Shown here piece by piece: positions 1-7,950 of a DNA stretch of 54,025 bases (positions within the stretch are counted from its first letter, which is position 1; each line of letters begins with the position of its first letter). The notes under the pieces were generated by a model that made no database searches, was not told the DNA's origin, and saw only the letters and a program-made list of their open reading frames with translations. A program made the translations under genes and the position numbers. This DNA is from RGIG5952 sp045603485 (GTDB lineage: Bacteria > Verrucomicrobiota > Kiritimatiellia > RFP12 > JAAYLN01): NCBI GenBank assembly GCA_045603485.1, contig JAZUMF010000102.1:1-54025 (forward strand), written 5' to 3'.

Positions 1-100
1 CAATTAACTATGATAGCCTGGCTATTACATTTGCTACAGACTTGAACTTGCAAGTTCAAGTCTGTAGCAAATGTAATAGCCAGGCTATCATAGTTAATTG
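1..100. repeat. Perfect 100-bp palindrome at the window edge
   Basis: Bases 51-100 are the exact reverse complement of bases 1-50, with no spacer between the arms. Each arm also contains a smaller palindrome (ATAGCC-T-GGCTAT at 13-25). No other copy of the arm was noticed in the window. A fold-back of this kind exactly at a sequence end is often an assembly artefact; a genuine hairpin end or cruciform is the alternative. The sequence itself is certain, its biological reality is not. Confidence 0.9.
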
Positions 101-114
101 CTTGCCGTGAGGCT

Positions 115-143
115 TATTTTCTATGATTCTGTCGTAGAAAATA
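115..143 (-). terminator. Weak hairpin downstream of the large GH42-like gene
   Basis: A 9-bp A/T-rich stem (TATTTTCTA at 115-123 with TAGAAAATA at 135-143, 11-nt loop) lies 18 bp past the stop codon of the minus-strand gene that ends at 161. There is no clear run of U after it, so it is only a possible terminator or a processing stem. Confidence 0.3.
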
Positions 144-160
144 GGTGGCGATATCGCAAT

Positions 161-3100
161 CTACGGTAACAACTCTACAAAGACCGACTCATGCTCTTTG
201 ATGCTAAAGCGTAGTTCTTTAACGATGCCGTCTTTTTTACCGACAAAGATCTGACGGTCGCACTTAACTTCTTTGCAGGTTTCGATGTTAAGCTTAATGA
301 CAGCCTCTTTGGGTTTGCGCTCTACATTATCAAATGGGGTATAGTCTATAGCTAAGAGCATATTTCGATTGTCATGTGTCTGGAAGAGAGTAACGCCGAC
401 ATTCTCACCTAACGCTAGTGGAGCTGAGAGGCTGCGGATTGCTGCTATAAGCGACTGTCTTAAAAGATGGCCGATTATGTGAGGGGCTCTTCCGACAACC
501 ATATGTATTGAATCTGAAGAGCCAAGATTTGTGACGGAGGTGTTGATTAGGAGGGTTCGCGAAGTCTTTATTATTAACGGATTGCCATTGCCGTCTGAAA
601 GAACGGGCGTTCCAACACTTGGTCTGTAGTTGAGTTTTGCTTCACATTCTCTTACAAACTCTTTATCATCACCAGCACTTATACAGTTGATATTTACCAT
701 GCGCTCGTCTTTTGCCACACCGAAGATATCTTCTAATCCTGAGACATCGGATGTTGCCATAAGATTTACGCCTTCGTTATAAAGCCGCCTAATTTCTCTT
801 ATTATTGACGAATCAACTTCTTTCAAACAAGGAAGTACCAATATGTCACATTCTTCGCCGGTTAGCGACGATAAGGCGTCATACTTTAGGGCAAAAGGAT
901 TGGGCACCCCACTCTCTCTGGCGGTTTCGTAGATAACGCCATGCCCCATTTCACTCGGATTTACAATGCCGTATGTCTGTTTGCCATTGTTGTGCTTATA
1001 AATCTCAAAGTAATCTTCCTTATCTGAATACTCCGCCAAAATCGCCATCGATTTCATAGGCTGCTTTGGTTTATTTTGAATGACATATTTCCAGGCAACG
1101 GATAAATCTTCAATCAAGCCCGGAGCGCGGTGAAAGCCGTATGTATCCCAATAATGATAGCCGTCGGCAAGTTTATGCGCTGTATTAAAGACAAACTCAA
1201 AGGCATGAGTTGCATTTTGATATGACGGCAAATCATATTTACCCATAGGTGCATGAGCAAATTTTACGGCGCCGTCAATACATCCGCCCCTACCACCAGA
1301 ATATTGTTCGGGATAGATGGTCAAGCCTGGGCAATGGAGAAGAAGCGTCATCAGGGTAAATGCGCCTCTATATGTCTGATAGGAGCATGAAAAAGGATAG
1401 TCTTCAAAGATGGCAAATCCTGTAAAGATATCTTTAGTGATGGCATTGTAATCATCATTGCAATAAACGCCTAACGAATGATTCGTAAGCGTCGGAGTGA
1501 CATACACATTGATCGGCCCGTAAACTGAGCGTTTGACATTGGGATTTATCTTTGCCAGTTCTCCATTTTGCTCCTTTAAAAGAGCCAAACCTTTCTCATT
1601 TTGAAATCTAATCCACTCTATGCGGCATTGCTGCATAAGCTCGACAAAGTGCGCCTCTGTGAATTTCATGCCGGGAGCGTATGTCACCTTCCCGGCAATA
1701 TCGGGATTTAATGCAAGAAACTCATCCAATATTGGTATGCGTTCAGACTCGCGCCTCATGAAATTACTGTACGAGAAGTGGTCTTGTCTTATGGGGTAAA
1801 GACTGCTCTGCCCTAAATCAACTATCTTTTCTTTGCATGAGTAAAAGAGATAATCACAATTTTTAACGACATCCGAATAGTTTTCAATATTCCAATCTTT
1901 GCAGGTGCGGGAAGAAATCCATGCAAACCAATCTCGCTTAAATTTCTTGATAAGCGTCCAGGGTTTACGAACCATCGCCTCAACAGGTGTATCGGTGATG
2001 CAGTTGTAATAATGAACCAAATCACAGGACTTCATCGGAGTCCAAAGATCAAAAGCGTTACGCATCAGCCACTTATGCTCATTTGGCATATGGAAGACAA
2101 ATGGCAATCCGCTGGCAATGGCGGGATTTATATCAGAATTTTGATCAAAGACCTCAAAAACCTTGCGATATGACTTATAGAACTTTCCTCCAAAAGAGAT
2201 ATTAAAAACGATTTTCCAAAGCCCCAACTTCATTTTGGGGATGTGCACTTTTGCCGTAATTTGATTATAGCCATAATCCCATGCGCCGACCTCAAGGCTT
2301 GTTGAATAATGCCCGACCTCCTCGGTTTCGTAAATATTCATTACGACAGCGTTGATCTCAAGGTAGTCGACATTAACCATTGTACGCATTATGAAGGTAA
2401 AATCAATCTCTTCGCTGACATCAAAGTAATGGTTGTACTTTATGTGCTCAACAACGAGATTACGCTCATAGCAATCTTCGGGAACGAAGGATAATGCGAG
2501 CTTATCCTCTTGAGAATAGAGTTCAAAAATATCTCTGCCGTCCGCTATATCACCTGAATAGATAAGTTCACCATTAGGTGTAAAACGAAACTCACTGCTA
2601 CCAGGTTGCGTTAAATAACCTGTGCAAATTAGATTCTCATAACCAAAAACAATCTCCAAGTCTTCGCAAAGCAAGCTCTTTGGAATCTTTATGGTGCTTA
2701 CAAGGGGAAGCTCAGTGTCACCAAAAAAGCTCTTTTGGCAATCCCAAAATATGTTAGGGTCTATAAACGCTTTCTCTCCTCTCGCAAAGCAAAAGTTTGC
2801 GCTTAATCCTTTTTTAGAGCCAAGCCCGATGTAAGGATAGGTCATCCAGTCCTTCTCGGCAACATACTGTCCTGGCCTATCTTCACGATTTACCTTGCGT
2901 GTTCTGGTACCGCCGTCAAGCTTCGCAATAAGGAAATAGTCATCATCGACCTTATCAACTCTCCAGGTAACCTTATATGGAATGTCGCCGCCATTTACAA
3001 GAGGAATCTCAACTGTCGTTTCCTTCAAAATATTCTCAAAGTTGAAATTGTCTGAAGAGACAAACGATATATTATCAATAATCAATTCGCCGATAAAATT

Positions 3101-3613
3101 TTCACGCTCTAACGCAAGCTTGCCTTTTCTAGGCTGAAAAGAAAAAGAGAAATCTGCCCCCGCGACATTTCCGCTAGCACAACCGCCATCCAGCTTCAAA
3201 TTGCAAATATATTCTTCACCATCAACAAGCGGCGCCGCCAACTCGACATTGTTTTGCTGCAATGTCGAGGTGTATTTATTGCAAACTTCAACGAGGCAAA
3301 GTGTAATGGTATTTGCCAAATCATAGGCAAACGAAATCCCGTAACCGCAACGGGACGCCTCATCATATCCAAAAAAGATAAAGAATTTTGGGCGGATTGT
3401 AGACAGATATGAAATCTTGAATGACATTTTGAATTCGCCATTCAAAAATGCGGGGCTGTTCAGTATATAACGGTTGCCGATTGACGCCATGTGAAAACTG
3501 TCGTTATCAACCCACGCATGCATATTATCTATTGGAGTATGCCTCTCAATAGAAAAAGAATATGGCTGCTTATTAACATCTGAAGATCGGAAATCGTCTA
3601 CAATTGAAAACAT
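161..3613 (-). CDS. Large GH42-like protein (putative glycoside hydrolase), 1150 aa
   Basis: Not recognised as a named enzyme. The ATG at 3613 follows a GGGGG ribosome-binding site about 5 nt away. No signal peptide is visible, so it is probably cytoplasmic. The first ~200 residues are rich in beta strands and resemble a lectin-like jelly roll (FKMSFKIS, GYGISFAYD). The middle part (about 480-870) has aromatic-rich stretches and a YPEQYSGGRGG segment near 771, as in glycoside hydrolase barrels. Around 920-975 the segment DILVLPCLKEVDSS then RRLYNEGVNLMATSD resembles the Rossmann-like trimerisation domain of GH42 beta-galactosidases. A short C-terminal beta domain ends the protein. The overall order (beta sandwich, barrel, GATase-like domain, beta domain) suggests a glycosidase, but catalytic glutamates cannot be assigned from the sequence alone. 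It is a single-gene unit with its own promoter. Confidence 0.55.
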   Translation of the reverse strand: MFSIVDDFRSSDVNKQPYSFSIERHTPIDNMHAWVDNDSFHMASIGNRYILNSPAFLNGEFKMSFKISYLSTIRPKFFIFFGYDEASRCGYGISFAYDLANTITLCLVEVCNKYTSTLQQNNVELAAPLVDGEEYICNLKLDGGCASGNVAGADFSFSFQPRKGKLALERENFIGELIIDNISFVSSDNFNFENILKETTVEIPLVNGGDIPYKVTWRVDKVDDDYFLIAKLDGGTRTRKVNREDRPGQYVAEKDWMTYPYIGLGSKKGLSANFCFARGEKAFIDPNIFWDCQKSFFGDTELPLVSTIKIPKSLLCEDLEIVFGYENLICTGYLTQPGSSEFRFTPNGELIYSGDIADGRDIFELYSQEDKLALSFVPEDCYERNLVVEHIKYNHYFDVSEEIDFTFIMRTMVNVDYLEINAVVMNIYETEEVGHYSTSLEVGAWDYGYNQITAKVHIPKMKLGLWKIVFNISFGGKFYKSYRKVFEVFDQNSDINPAIASGLPFVFHMPNEHKWLMRNAFDLWTPMKSCDLVHYYNCITDTPVEAMVRKPWTLIKKFKRDWFAWISSRTCKDWNIENYSDVVKNCDYLFYSCKEKIVDLGQSSLYPIRQDHFSYSNFMRRESERIPILDEFLALNPDIAGKVTYAPGMKFTEAHFVELMQQCRIEWIRFQNEKGLALLKEQNGELAKINPNVKRSVYGPINVYVTPTLTNHSLGVYCNDDYNAITKDIFTGFAIFEDYPFSCSYQTYRGAFTLMTLLLHCPGLTIYPEQYSGGRGGCIDGAVKFAHAPMGKYDLPSYQNATHAFEFVFNTAHKLADGYHYWDTYGFHRAPGLIEDLSVAWKYVIQNKPKQPMKSMAILAEYSDKEDYFEIYKHNNGKQTYGIVNPSEMGHGVIYETARESGVPNPFALKYDALSSLTGEECDILVLPCLKEVDSSIIREIRRLYNEGVNLMATSDVSGLEDIFGVAKDERMVNINCISAGDDKEFVRECEAKLNYRPSVGTPVLSDGNGNPLIIKTSRTLLINTSVTNLGSSDSIHMVVGRAPHIIGHLLRQSLIAAIRSLSAPLALGENVGVTLFQTHDNRNMLLAIDYTPFDNVERKPKEAVIKLNIETCKEVKCDRQIFVGKKDGIVKELRFSIKEHESVFVELLP

Positions 3614-3633
3614 AAAACCCCCGTTTTAAGATA

Positions 3634-3668
3634 TAAACTAGTCTACAAATAGTGCTAAACTAGTGCAA
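3634..3668 (-). promoter_or_regulatory. Promoter with two direct repeats, upstream of the GH42-like gene
   Basis: Read on the minus strand: -35 TTGCAC (3663-3668), 17-bp spacer, -10 TAGACT (3640-3645), about 27 bp before the ATG. A 9-bp direct repeat TAAACTAGT lies at 3634-3642 and 3656-3664, start-to-start 22 bp (about two helical turns). One copy covers part of the -10 and the other part of the -35, a typical placement for a repressor site. Confidence 0.45.
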
Positions 3669-3705
3669 CAAAAAAAGCGCAGTAGCTTACGCCACTGCGC
3701 TTTTT
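3669..3705 (-). terminator. Rho-independent terminator of the rpsO-pnp operon
   Basis: A 12-bp stem (AAAAAGCGCAGT at 3672-3683 with ACTGCGCTTTTT at 3694-3705) and a 10-nt loop, followed on the minus strand by a T run (A run at 3670-3677 on the plus strand). It sits 20 bp beyond the pnp stop codon. The T run on the plus side makes it look usable in both directions. Confidence 0.85.
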
Positions 3706-3724
3706 ATTGATTGCGACAACGGAA

Positions 3725-5839
3725 TTAGCTATTCTGCGCTGCAGCGTCACGCTCGCGCATAGCTTCCTTGCGGCTAAGTTTGATGCGACCGCGATCATCG
3801 ATAGCGATGCACTTAACCCACATCTTGTCGCCGACCTTGCAAATATCCTCGACCTTGGCAATACGCTGATCGGCAAGCTCTGAGATATGGCAAAGACCAT
3901 CCTGACCGGGAAGAATCTCGACGAAAGCACCGAACTCCTTGATGCCGGTAACAGTACCCTCGTAAATCTTGCCCTCTTCAGGCTCGGCAATTGTCGACTC
4001 GACCTCGCGGGTTGCAATAGCCATCGACTCACCATTAGAGGCGAAGATCGAAACAGTACCATCCTCCTCGATGTCAATCTGAGCACCTGAGATCTCGGTA
4101 ATGCGACGAATATTCTTACCACCAGGACCGATAAGCTCACCAATCTTGTCGACAGGAATCTTAACGGTATGGATGCGAGGAGCATGAGGTGAGAGCTCTG
4201 CACGAGGAGCAGGAATGACTGACTCAATAAAGTCAAGAATCTTCATACGAGCATCGCGAGTCTGGCGGATTGCTTCCTCAACGATATCCCATGTAAGACC
4301 ACGAATCTTGAGGTCGACCTGGAAGCCCGTGATACCCTTGCGAGTACCGCAAACCTTGAAGTCCATATCACCGCAGTGATCCTCTGCACCGAGAATGTCC
4401 GTAACGACAATCTTCTTTGACTCGTCAGGTGTCGTGAAGAGACCTGCAGAAATACCTGCGACAGGAGCCTTGATAGGTACACCTGCATCCATAAGAGCAA
4501 GAGTACCGACGCAGCAAGATGCCATCGACGAGGAACCATTTGAACCCATGATGTCAGAGACAACACGAATCGTGTAAGGATAGTCCTCAGGAATGACAGG
4601 GCGGAGTGAACGCTCAGCAAGAGCGCCGTGACCGATCTCACGACGACCCGTACCGCCAATCTTGCGAACCTCACCTGTGCAGTATGGAGGGAAGTTGTAG
4701 TGAAGCATAAAGGACTTACCCTTTGGTCCGCCGTTTATGCTATCCATCTCCTGAATATCAGACTTCGTACCGAGAGTGACCGTTCCCAATGCCTGAGTTT
4801 CGCCACGCATAAAGAGTGCGGAGCCGTGAGGACGAGGCAACAGGCCGACATCCGCCTGAAGAGGACGGAGGTCATACTGGCCACGGCCATCAATGCGGCG
4901 ACCATGCTCAAGAACATTCTTGCGGACGGTTTCAATCTCAAAAGCATCGAAGAGATGGAGGAACTCGTTGTCGCTAAGCTCAGGCCACTTCTCAAGGCAC
5001 TTAGCCTTGAGGTCGGTCTTGATAGCTTCAACCTTGCCCTGGCGTTCAAGCTTGCCGGGAATAACGAGAGCCTCTGTCAACTCTGCGCCAGATGTGGCAC
5101 GGAGGAAGTCCATCTTCTCTGTGTCAGGTGGAATCTCAACGACAACCTTATCAGGCTTGCCAAGCTTGCGACGAAGCTCAATCTGGACATCAATAAGCTT
5201 GATGACCTCCTCTTGAGCGCGCTTCATGGCAGCAATAAAGTCAGCCTCAGGAATCTCGTCAGCACCACCCTCCATCATAAGAAAGCGGTCGCGAGTACCT
5301 GCATACATAAGGTCGAGATCACTCTGATCGCGTTCCTTCTGGGTAGGATTGATTACCCACTCGCCATTGATGCGGCCGATACGGACGGCGGCAATCGGGC
5401 CATAGAAAGGAACCTCAGAGAGGTGAAGTGCAGCAGATGCTGCGGTAACGCTAAGGACATCCGGATCATTCTCGCCATCTGCCGAGAGAAGCATATTCAT
5501 GACCTGAACATCATTGAAATAACCCTCTGGGAAGAGCGGGCGAATCGGGCGGTCAGTCAAGCGGGCAACCAATGTCTCATGATCGCTAGGACGCGCCTCA
5601 CGCTTGAAATAACCACCTGGAAATTGTCCAGCCGCGTAAAACTTCTCGCGGTAGTCTACCTGCAGCGGGAAGTAGTCGATTCCCTCGCGTGGGGAATCGG
5701 TATGGCAGACAGCTGAAAAAAGAACAGTGTCTGCAAGTCTGACGGTTACGCTACCGGCAGCCTGAAGAGCCATGCGGCCGGTTTCAATCGTAATCGTCTT
5801 ACCACCGATTGTGGTTGAGACTGTTATTGGATTGTTCAT
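3725..5839 (-). CDS. pnp: Polyribonucleotide nucleotidyltransferase (PNPase), 704 aa
   Basis: Phosphorolytic 3'-to-5' exoribonuclease of mRNA turnover, a trimer in the degradosome of many bacteria. Domain order is complete: RNase PH domain 1 (about 1-215), helical linker, RNase PH domain 2 (about 320-540) with the metal/phosphate region AEDHCGDMDFKVCGT that carries the two catalytic aspartates, a KH domain (about 550-610, IGPGGKNIRRI), and a C-terminal S1 domain (about 620-690, GTVTGIKEFGAFVEILPG). The ATG at 5839 is preferred over an in-frame GTG at 5869: MNNPITVS matches the family N-terminus, and AAAAGG lies about 11 nt upstream of it. rpsO lies 54 bp upstream on the same strand, the classic rpsO-pnp order. 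In known cases PNPase autoregulates through the rpsO-pnp spacer; here a short TCCCG/CGGGA stem (about 5861-5882) lies in that spacer. Confidence 0.97.
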   Translation of the reverse strand: MNNPITVSTTIGGKTITIETGRMALQAAGSVTVRLADTVLFSAVCHTDSPREGIDYFPLQVDYREKFYAAGQFPGGYFKREARPSDHETLVARLTDRPIRPLFPEGYFNDVQVMNMLLSADGENDPDVLSVTAASAALHLSEVPFYGPIAAVRIGRINGEWVINPTQKERDQSDLDLMYAGTRDRFLMMEGGADEIPEADFIAAMKRAQEEVIKLIDVQIELRRKLGKPDKVVVEIPPDTEKMDFLRATSGAELTEALVIPGKLERQGKVEAIKTDLKAKCLEKWPELSDNEFLHLFDAFEIETVRKNVLEHGRRIDGRGQYDLRPLQADVGLLPRPHGSALFMRGETQALGTVTLGTKSDIQEMDSINGGPKGKSFMLHYNFPPYCTGEVRKIGGTGRREIGHGALAERSLRPVIPEDYPYTIRVVSDIMGSNGSSSMASCCVGTLALMDAGVPIKAPVAGISAGLFTTPDESKKIVVTDILGAEDHCGDMDFKVCGTRKGITGFQVDLKIRGLTWDIVEEAIRQTRDARMKILDFIESVIPAPRAELSPHAPRIHTVKIPVDKIGELIGPGGKNIRRITEISGAQIDIEEDGTVSIFASNGESMAIATREVESTIAEPEEGKIYEGTVTGIKEFGAFVEILPGQDGLCHISELADQRIAKVEDICKVGDKMWVKCIAIDDRGRIKLSRKEAMRERDAAAQNS

Positions 5840-5893
5840 AATGATAATAACCTTTTCGTCCCGCCCCACTCAAGACGGGATGCCGAGACCGCA

Positions 5894-6157
5894 TTAGCGG
5901 CGGATGCCAAGTTCCTTGATAAGCTTCTGGTATCCGGCCTCATTGCGGCTCTTGAGATAATCAAGAAGCTTACGGCGGCGGGAAACCATGCGGATAAGGC
6001 CGTAACGGGAGGAGACATCCTTCTTGTGACCCTTGAGGTGGGCGGTGAGAGCTTCAATCTTCTTGGTAAGAAGGGCAATCTGAACCTCGCTGGAACCTGT
6101 GTCACCCTCGTGACGCTGGAAGGCCTGGCGAACTGCAACTTTATCAATCTGGCTCAT
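5894..6157 (-). CDS. rpsO: 30S ribosomal protein S15, 87 aa
   Basis: Small-subunit protein that binds the central domain of 16S rRNA early in assembly. The full length matches the family (about 88-89 aa). The conserved segments are visible: FQRHEGDTGSSEVQIALL, LTAHLKGHKKDVSSRYGL and RRRKLLDYLK. An AGGA Shine-Dalgarno lies 8 nt before the ATG. It is the first gene of the rpsO-pnp unit, with a long leader (about 185 nt) from the promoter near 6351-6379. S15 commonly represses its own translation by binding its leader; the leader here can form two competing stems. Confidence 0.97.
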   Translation of the reverse strand: MSQIDKVAVRQAFQRHEGDTGSSEVQIALLTKKIEALTAHLKGHKKDVSSRYGLIRMVSRRRKLLDYLKSRNEAGYQKLIKELGIRR

Positions 6158-6224
6158 GAGTGAGTCCTGTTTCTTGCCTAACCAAATGCGCTCTTAATAG
6201 TGAGCATGTTACTGTGAAAGCGGC

Positions 6225-6264
6225 AGACCGCGTCAAATCAGGACGCGGCTACGGTCTCGCGTCC
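6225..6264 (-). promoter_or_regulatory. Candidate S15-responsive leader: two mutually exclusive stems
   Basis: Stem A pairs 6241-6247 (GGACGCG) with 6258-6264 (CGCGTCC), 7 bp. Stem B pairs 6225-6234 (AGACCGCGTC) with 6242-6246 and 6253-6257, 10 bp with a 6-nt bulge (6247-6252). Both use 6242-6246, so only one can form. The site is about 68-107 nt upstream of the rpsO ATG. Alternative folds of this type are known for several S15 leaders, but this particular fold is inferred by eye. Confidence 0.45.
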
Positions 6265-6350
6265 GGAATGATGGTCAGGCGTGCCATTCAGGACTCAAAG
6301 CCGCAACGGGGAGACCAGCTCCACACGCCGCAGGGAAAAATACATCATAC

Positions 6351-6379
6351 ATTTTACTATAAATCTGATAATAAGTCAA
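6351..6379 (-). promoter_or_regulatory. Promoter of rpsO-pnp
   Basis: Read on the minus strand: -35 TTGACT (6374-6379), a 17-bp spacer and -10 TAAAAT (6351-6356). It lies about 195 bp upstream of the rpsO ATG, giving a long structured leader. Both hexamers match the sigma-70 consensus at five of six positions. Confidence 0.7.
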
Positions 6380-6411
6380 ATTGCGTTTACGGAAACTGAA
6401 AAATGCAATAA

Positions 6412-6466
6412 AGAGACAGACTGTTACAATTGACATCCCACCACGAGCTTGCTATACTCAACACAT
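6412..6466 (+). repeat. Promoter-bearing repeat, copy 1
   Basis: Contains GACTGTTACA-like sequence followed by a near-perfect sigma-70 promoter: TTGACA (6430-6435), 17-bp spacer, TATACT (6453-6458). It is nearly identical to copy 2, 105 bp further on, and related to the promoter of the RAYT gene and to a copy at 31.8 kb. No gene starts downstream on this strand. Confidence 0.75.
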
Positions 6467-6515
6467 GATTCAACTTAAAGCTAAGATTTATTCAAATTGT
6501 AGCCCATCGGCTTAT

Positions 6516-6570
6516 AAGTGTCAGGCTATTACACTTGACATCTTGCCATAAGCTCACTATACTCAATTGA
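6516..6570 (+). repeat. Promoter-bearing repeat, copy 2
   Basis: GTGTCAGGCTATTACAC, then TTGACA (6535-6540), 17-bp spacer, TATACT (6558-6563) and CAATTGAG. Compared with copy 1 the -35, the -10 and the AGCT/CTATACTCAA block are kept while the intervening bases drift. The rest of the gene-free stretch 6380-6841 shows only the RAYT element's left side and a CCCC-ATTC-GGGG hairpin near 6784-6795; the small plus-strand reading frame at 6160-6399 overlaps the rpsO leader and is not a credible gene. Confidence 0.75.
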
Positions 6571-6841
6571 GAAATTAAACTTCCTGCTAAGAATTATCCC
6601 AATCTATAATCTCATTTCATAAAGCAACCGCAATTATCCTTAAACTACAAAGCTAATTCATCTCCGACGACTCTGATAATATTGGATGTTGGGATTGGAT
6701 ACTGGCAAAAGTGGCACATTTATGTGTATCTAGCCACTTCTATACTCTCAAAAAGGGAGTTTTGCTAGATTTTTAGGTACACTCCCCCATTCGGGGCGGT
6801 AGGCTCCGTTGAAGGTGATGGTATTTTGTCGGGATTTTTGC

Positions 6842-7825
6842 TTAGCCTTGGAATGAAACTGGGGATTTTTGGAGGTCTCTTGCTGAATAGAGCTTTATGC
6901 CATCCCAGTTTTTACATAGGCCTATGCCTCTTGCGCCTGTTTTTCTACCAAGGCTGAAGGCATATTTGTGTTTTGCCACCTGTTCATCAACAAAGTCTTT
7001 TGAGCCGAAGATTGCTCCGCAGGTGAAGTGGCGGACTTTGCAGCGTAAGAGGATTTGCAGTGGTAGCTCGCCTTTTTTATCGATTATCTCTTGTATCTTT
7101 TCGGCAGGGAATACATCTGTGCCGCTTAGGTAGAGTTTTTGACGGTAAGTTTCTATGTGTTTTTTGAAGTCAGAGACTTTGGCGTCTGGATTGTAGATGC
7201 GCGCTATGCCGTGCATTGCATTTGAGTTGCCGCGTAGGGCTGAGGCATAGCCTGACCATTTGTAGTCTTTGGGGTCGTCTACTATGCCGGCACGGACGGG
7301 ATTTAAATCGATGTAGGCTGATACGGTTGAAAGGGTGTGGGCAGTGCCTTCCAAGAGGGTGCTATAGAAGCGGCCTTCCCACATGGAGCCTGTATTGGGA
7401 TTGTGGGCATGATACCAGATTGAGAAGCGTTGCTTGAGGTTTTGTATAAATGGAGTGATATCGCCCATGCGGCGTTTGAGCATCATCTGCTCTTCTTCAA
7501 GGCGTTTCAAATGGTTGCCGTGGCGGTACATTATCCATCTGTCTTTGAGGGACTGTGCCTGATCTGCTCCGTAGAGGGTTTTTACACGATAGAACAGCAT
7601 TTCTTCAGTAATCTCGGTCGGTATTGGGACATGAACAAGGATATGGAAATGGTTGTCCATTACGCAATAGTTGAGTAGCTCTATGCCGCTGAAGATGGCT
7701 ATACGGCGAAGCATGTCGACAAAGACCGACTTGCCCTCTGGGCTCAATAGAAACTGCTGCAGGGCGCAGCGGCTTACGATGTGGTAATAACCTTCTCCGT
7801 CGTTTTTGATTCGTGGCTTACGCAT
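6842..7825 (-). CDS. REP-associated tyrosine transposase (RAYT), 327 aa
   Basis: A Y1 HUH-nuclease relative of IS200/IS605 transposases. Such proteins cut and join single-stranded repetitive palindromes. The HUH motif is NHFHILVH (about residues 58-65, H59 and H61) and the conserved YIDLNPVRAG lies at 171-180, with Y171 the likely nucleophile by family comparison. The N-terminal 190 residues form the transposase domain; the C-terminal 130 residues are an extension of unclear role. The ATG at 7825 is chosen because AAGGAG lies 7 nt upstream; a TTG at 7858 would fall at or before the predicted transcription start. Its promoter (7861-7889) belongs to a repeat family found three more times in the window, which fits the known association of RAYTs with repeats. 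Confidence 0.85.
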   Translation of the reverse strand: MRKPRIKNDGEGYYHIVSRCALQQFLLSPEGKSVFVDMLRRIAIFSGIELLNYCVMDNHFHILVHVPIPTEITEEMLFYRVKTLYGADQAQSLKDRWIMYRHGNHLKRLEEEQMMLKRRMGDITPFIQNLKQRFSIWYHAHNPNTGSMWEGRFYSTLLEGTAHTLSTVSAYIDLNPVRAGIVDDPKDYKWSGYASALRGNSNAMHGIARIYNPDAKVSDFKKHIETYRQKLYLSGTDVFPAEKIQEIIDKKGELPLQILLRCKVRHFTCGAIFGSKDFVDEQVAKHKYAFSLGRKTGARGIGLCKNWDGIKLYSARDLQKSPVSFQG

Positions 7826-7854
7826 TAAGTGACTCCTTGTTTTGGGGTTGTGTA

Positions 7855-7909
7855 ACAATAAGTATATTGGATATAGAGGATAATGTCAAGTGTAACAGTC
7901 TGACACCGT
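7855..7909 (-). repeat. Promoter-bearing repeat, copy 3 (RAYT promoter)
   Basis: On the minus strand: GTGTCAGACTGTTACAC, then TTGACA (7884-7889), 17-bp spacer and TATACT (7861-7866), about 35 bp upstream of the RAYT ATG. It is opposite in orientation to copies 1 and 2 on the other side of the gene. This is the only copy that clearly serves a gene. Confidence 0.8.
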
Positions 7910-7950
7910 GGAGCGGTAATGTACCCAAAAGCGCACATTAGGCCGTACTT

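Larger units (their letters stand above)
6770..7931 (-). mobile_element. Putative RAYT element with imperfect inverted ends
   Basis: The transposase gene and its promoter lie between an imperfect 17-bp inverted repeat: left TTTTTAGGTACACTCCC (6770-6786) and right 7915-7931, whose complement reads CTTTTGGGTACATTACC (13 of 17 matches). RAYTs are normally domesticated single-copy genes linked to short palindromic repeats rather than true insertion sequences, so the boundaries are a proposal. No target-site duplication was established. Confidence 0.45.

Noticed and set aside
4628..5716. 362-residue plus-strand reading frame opposite pnp
   Set aside because: Lies entirely within the well-supported pnp gene on the other strand and resembles no family; it is an antisense shadow.
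6160..6399. 79-residue plus-strand reading frame upstream of rpsO
   Set aside because: Overlaps the rpsO promoter and structured leader, no ribosome-binding site, no recognisable features.
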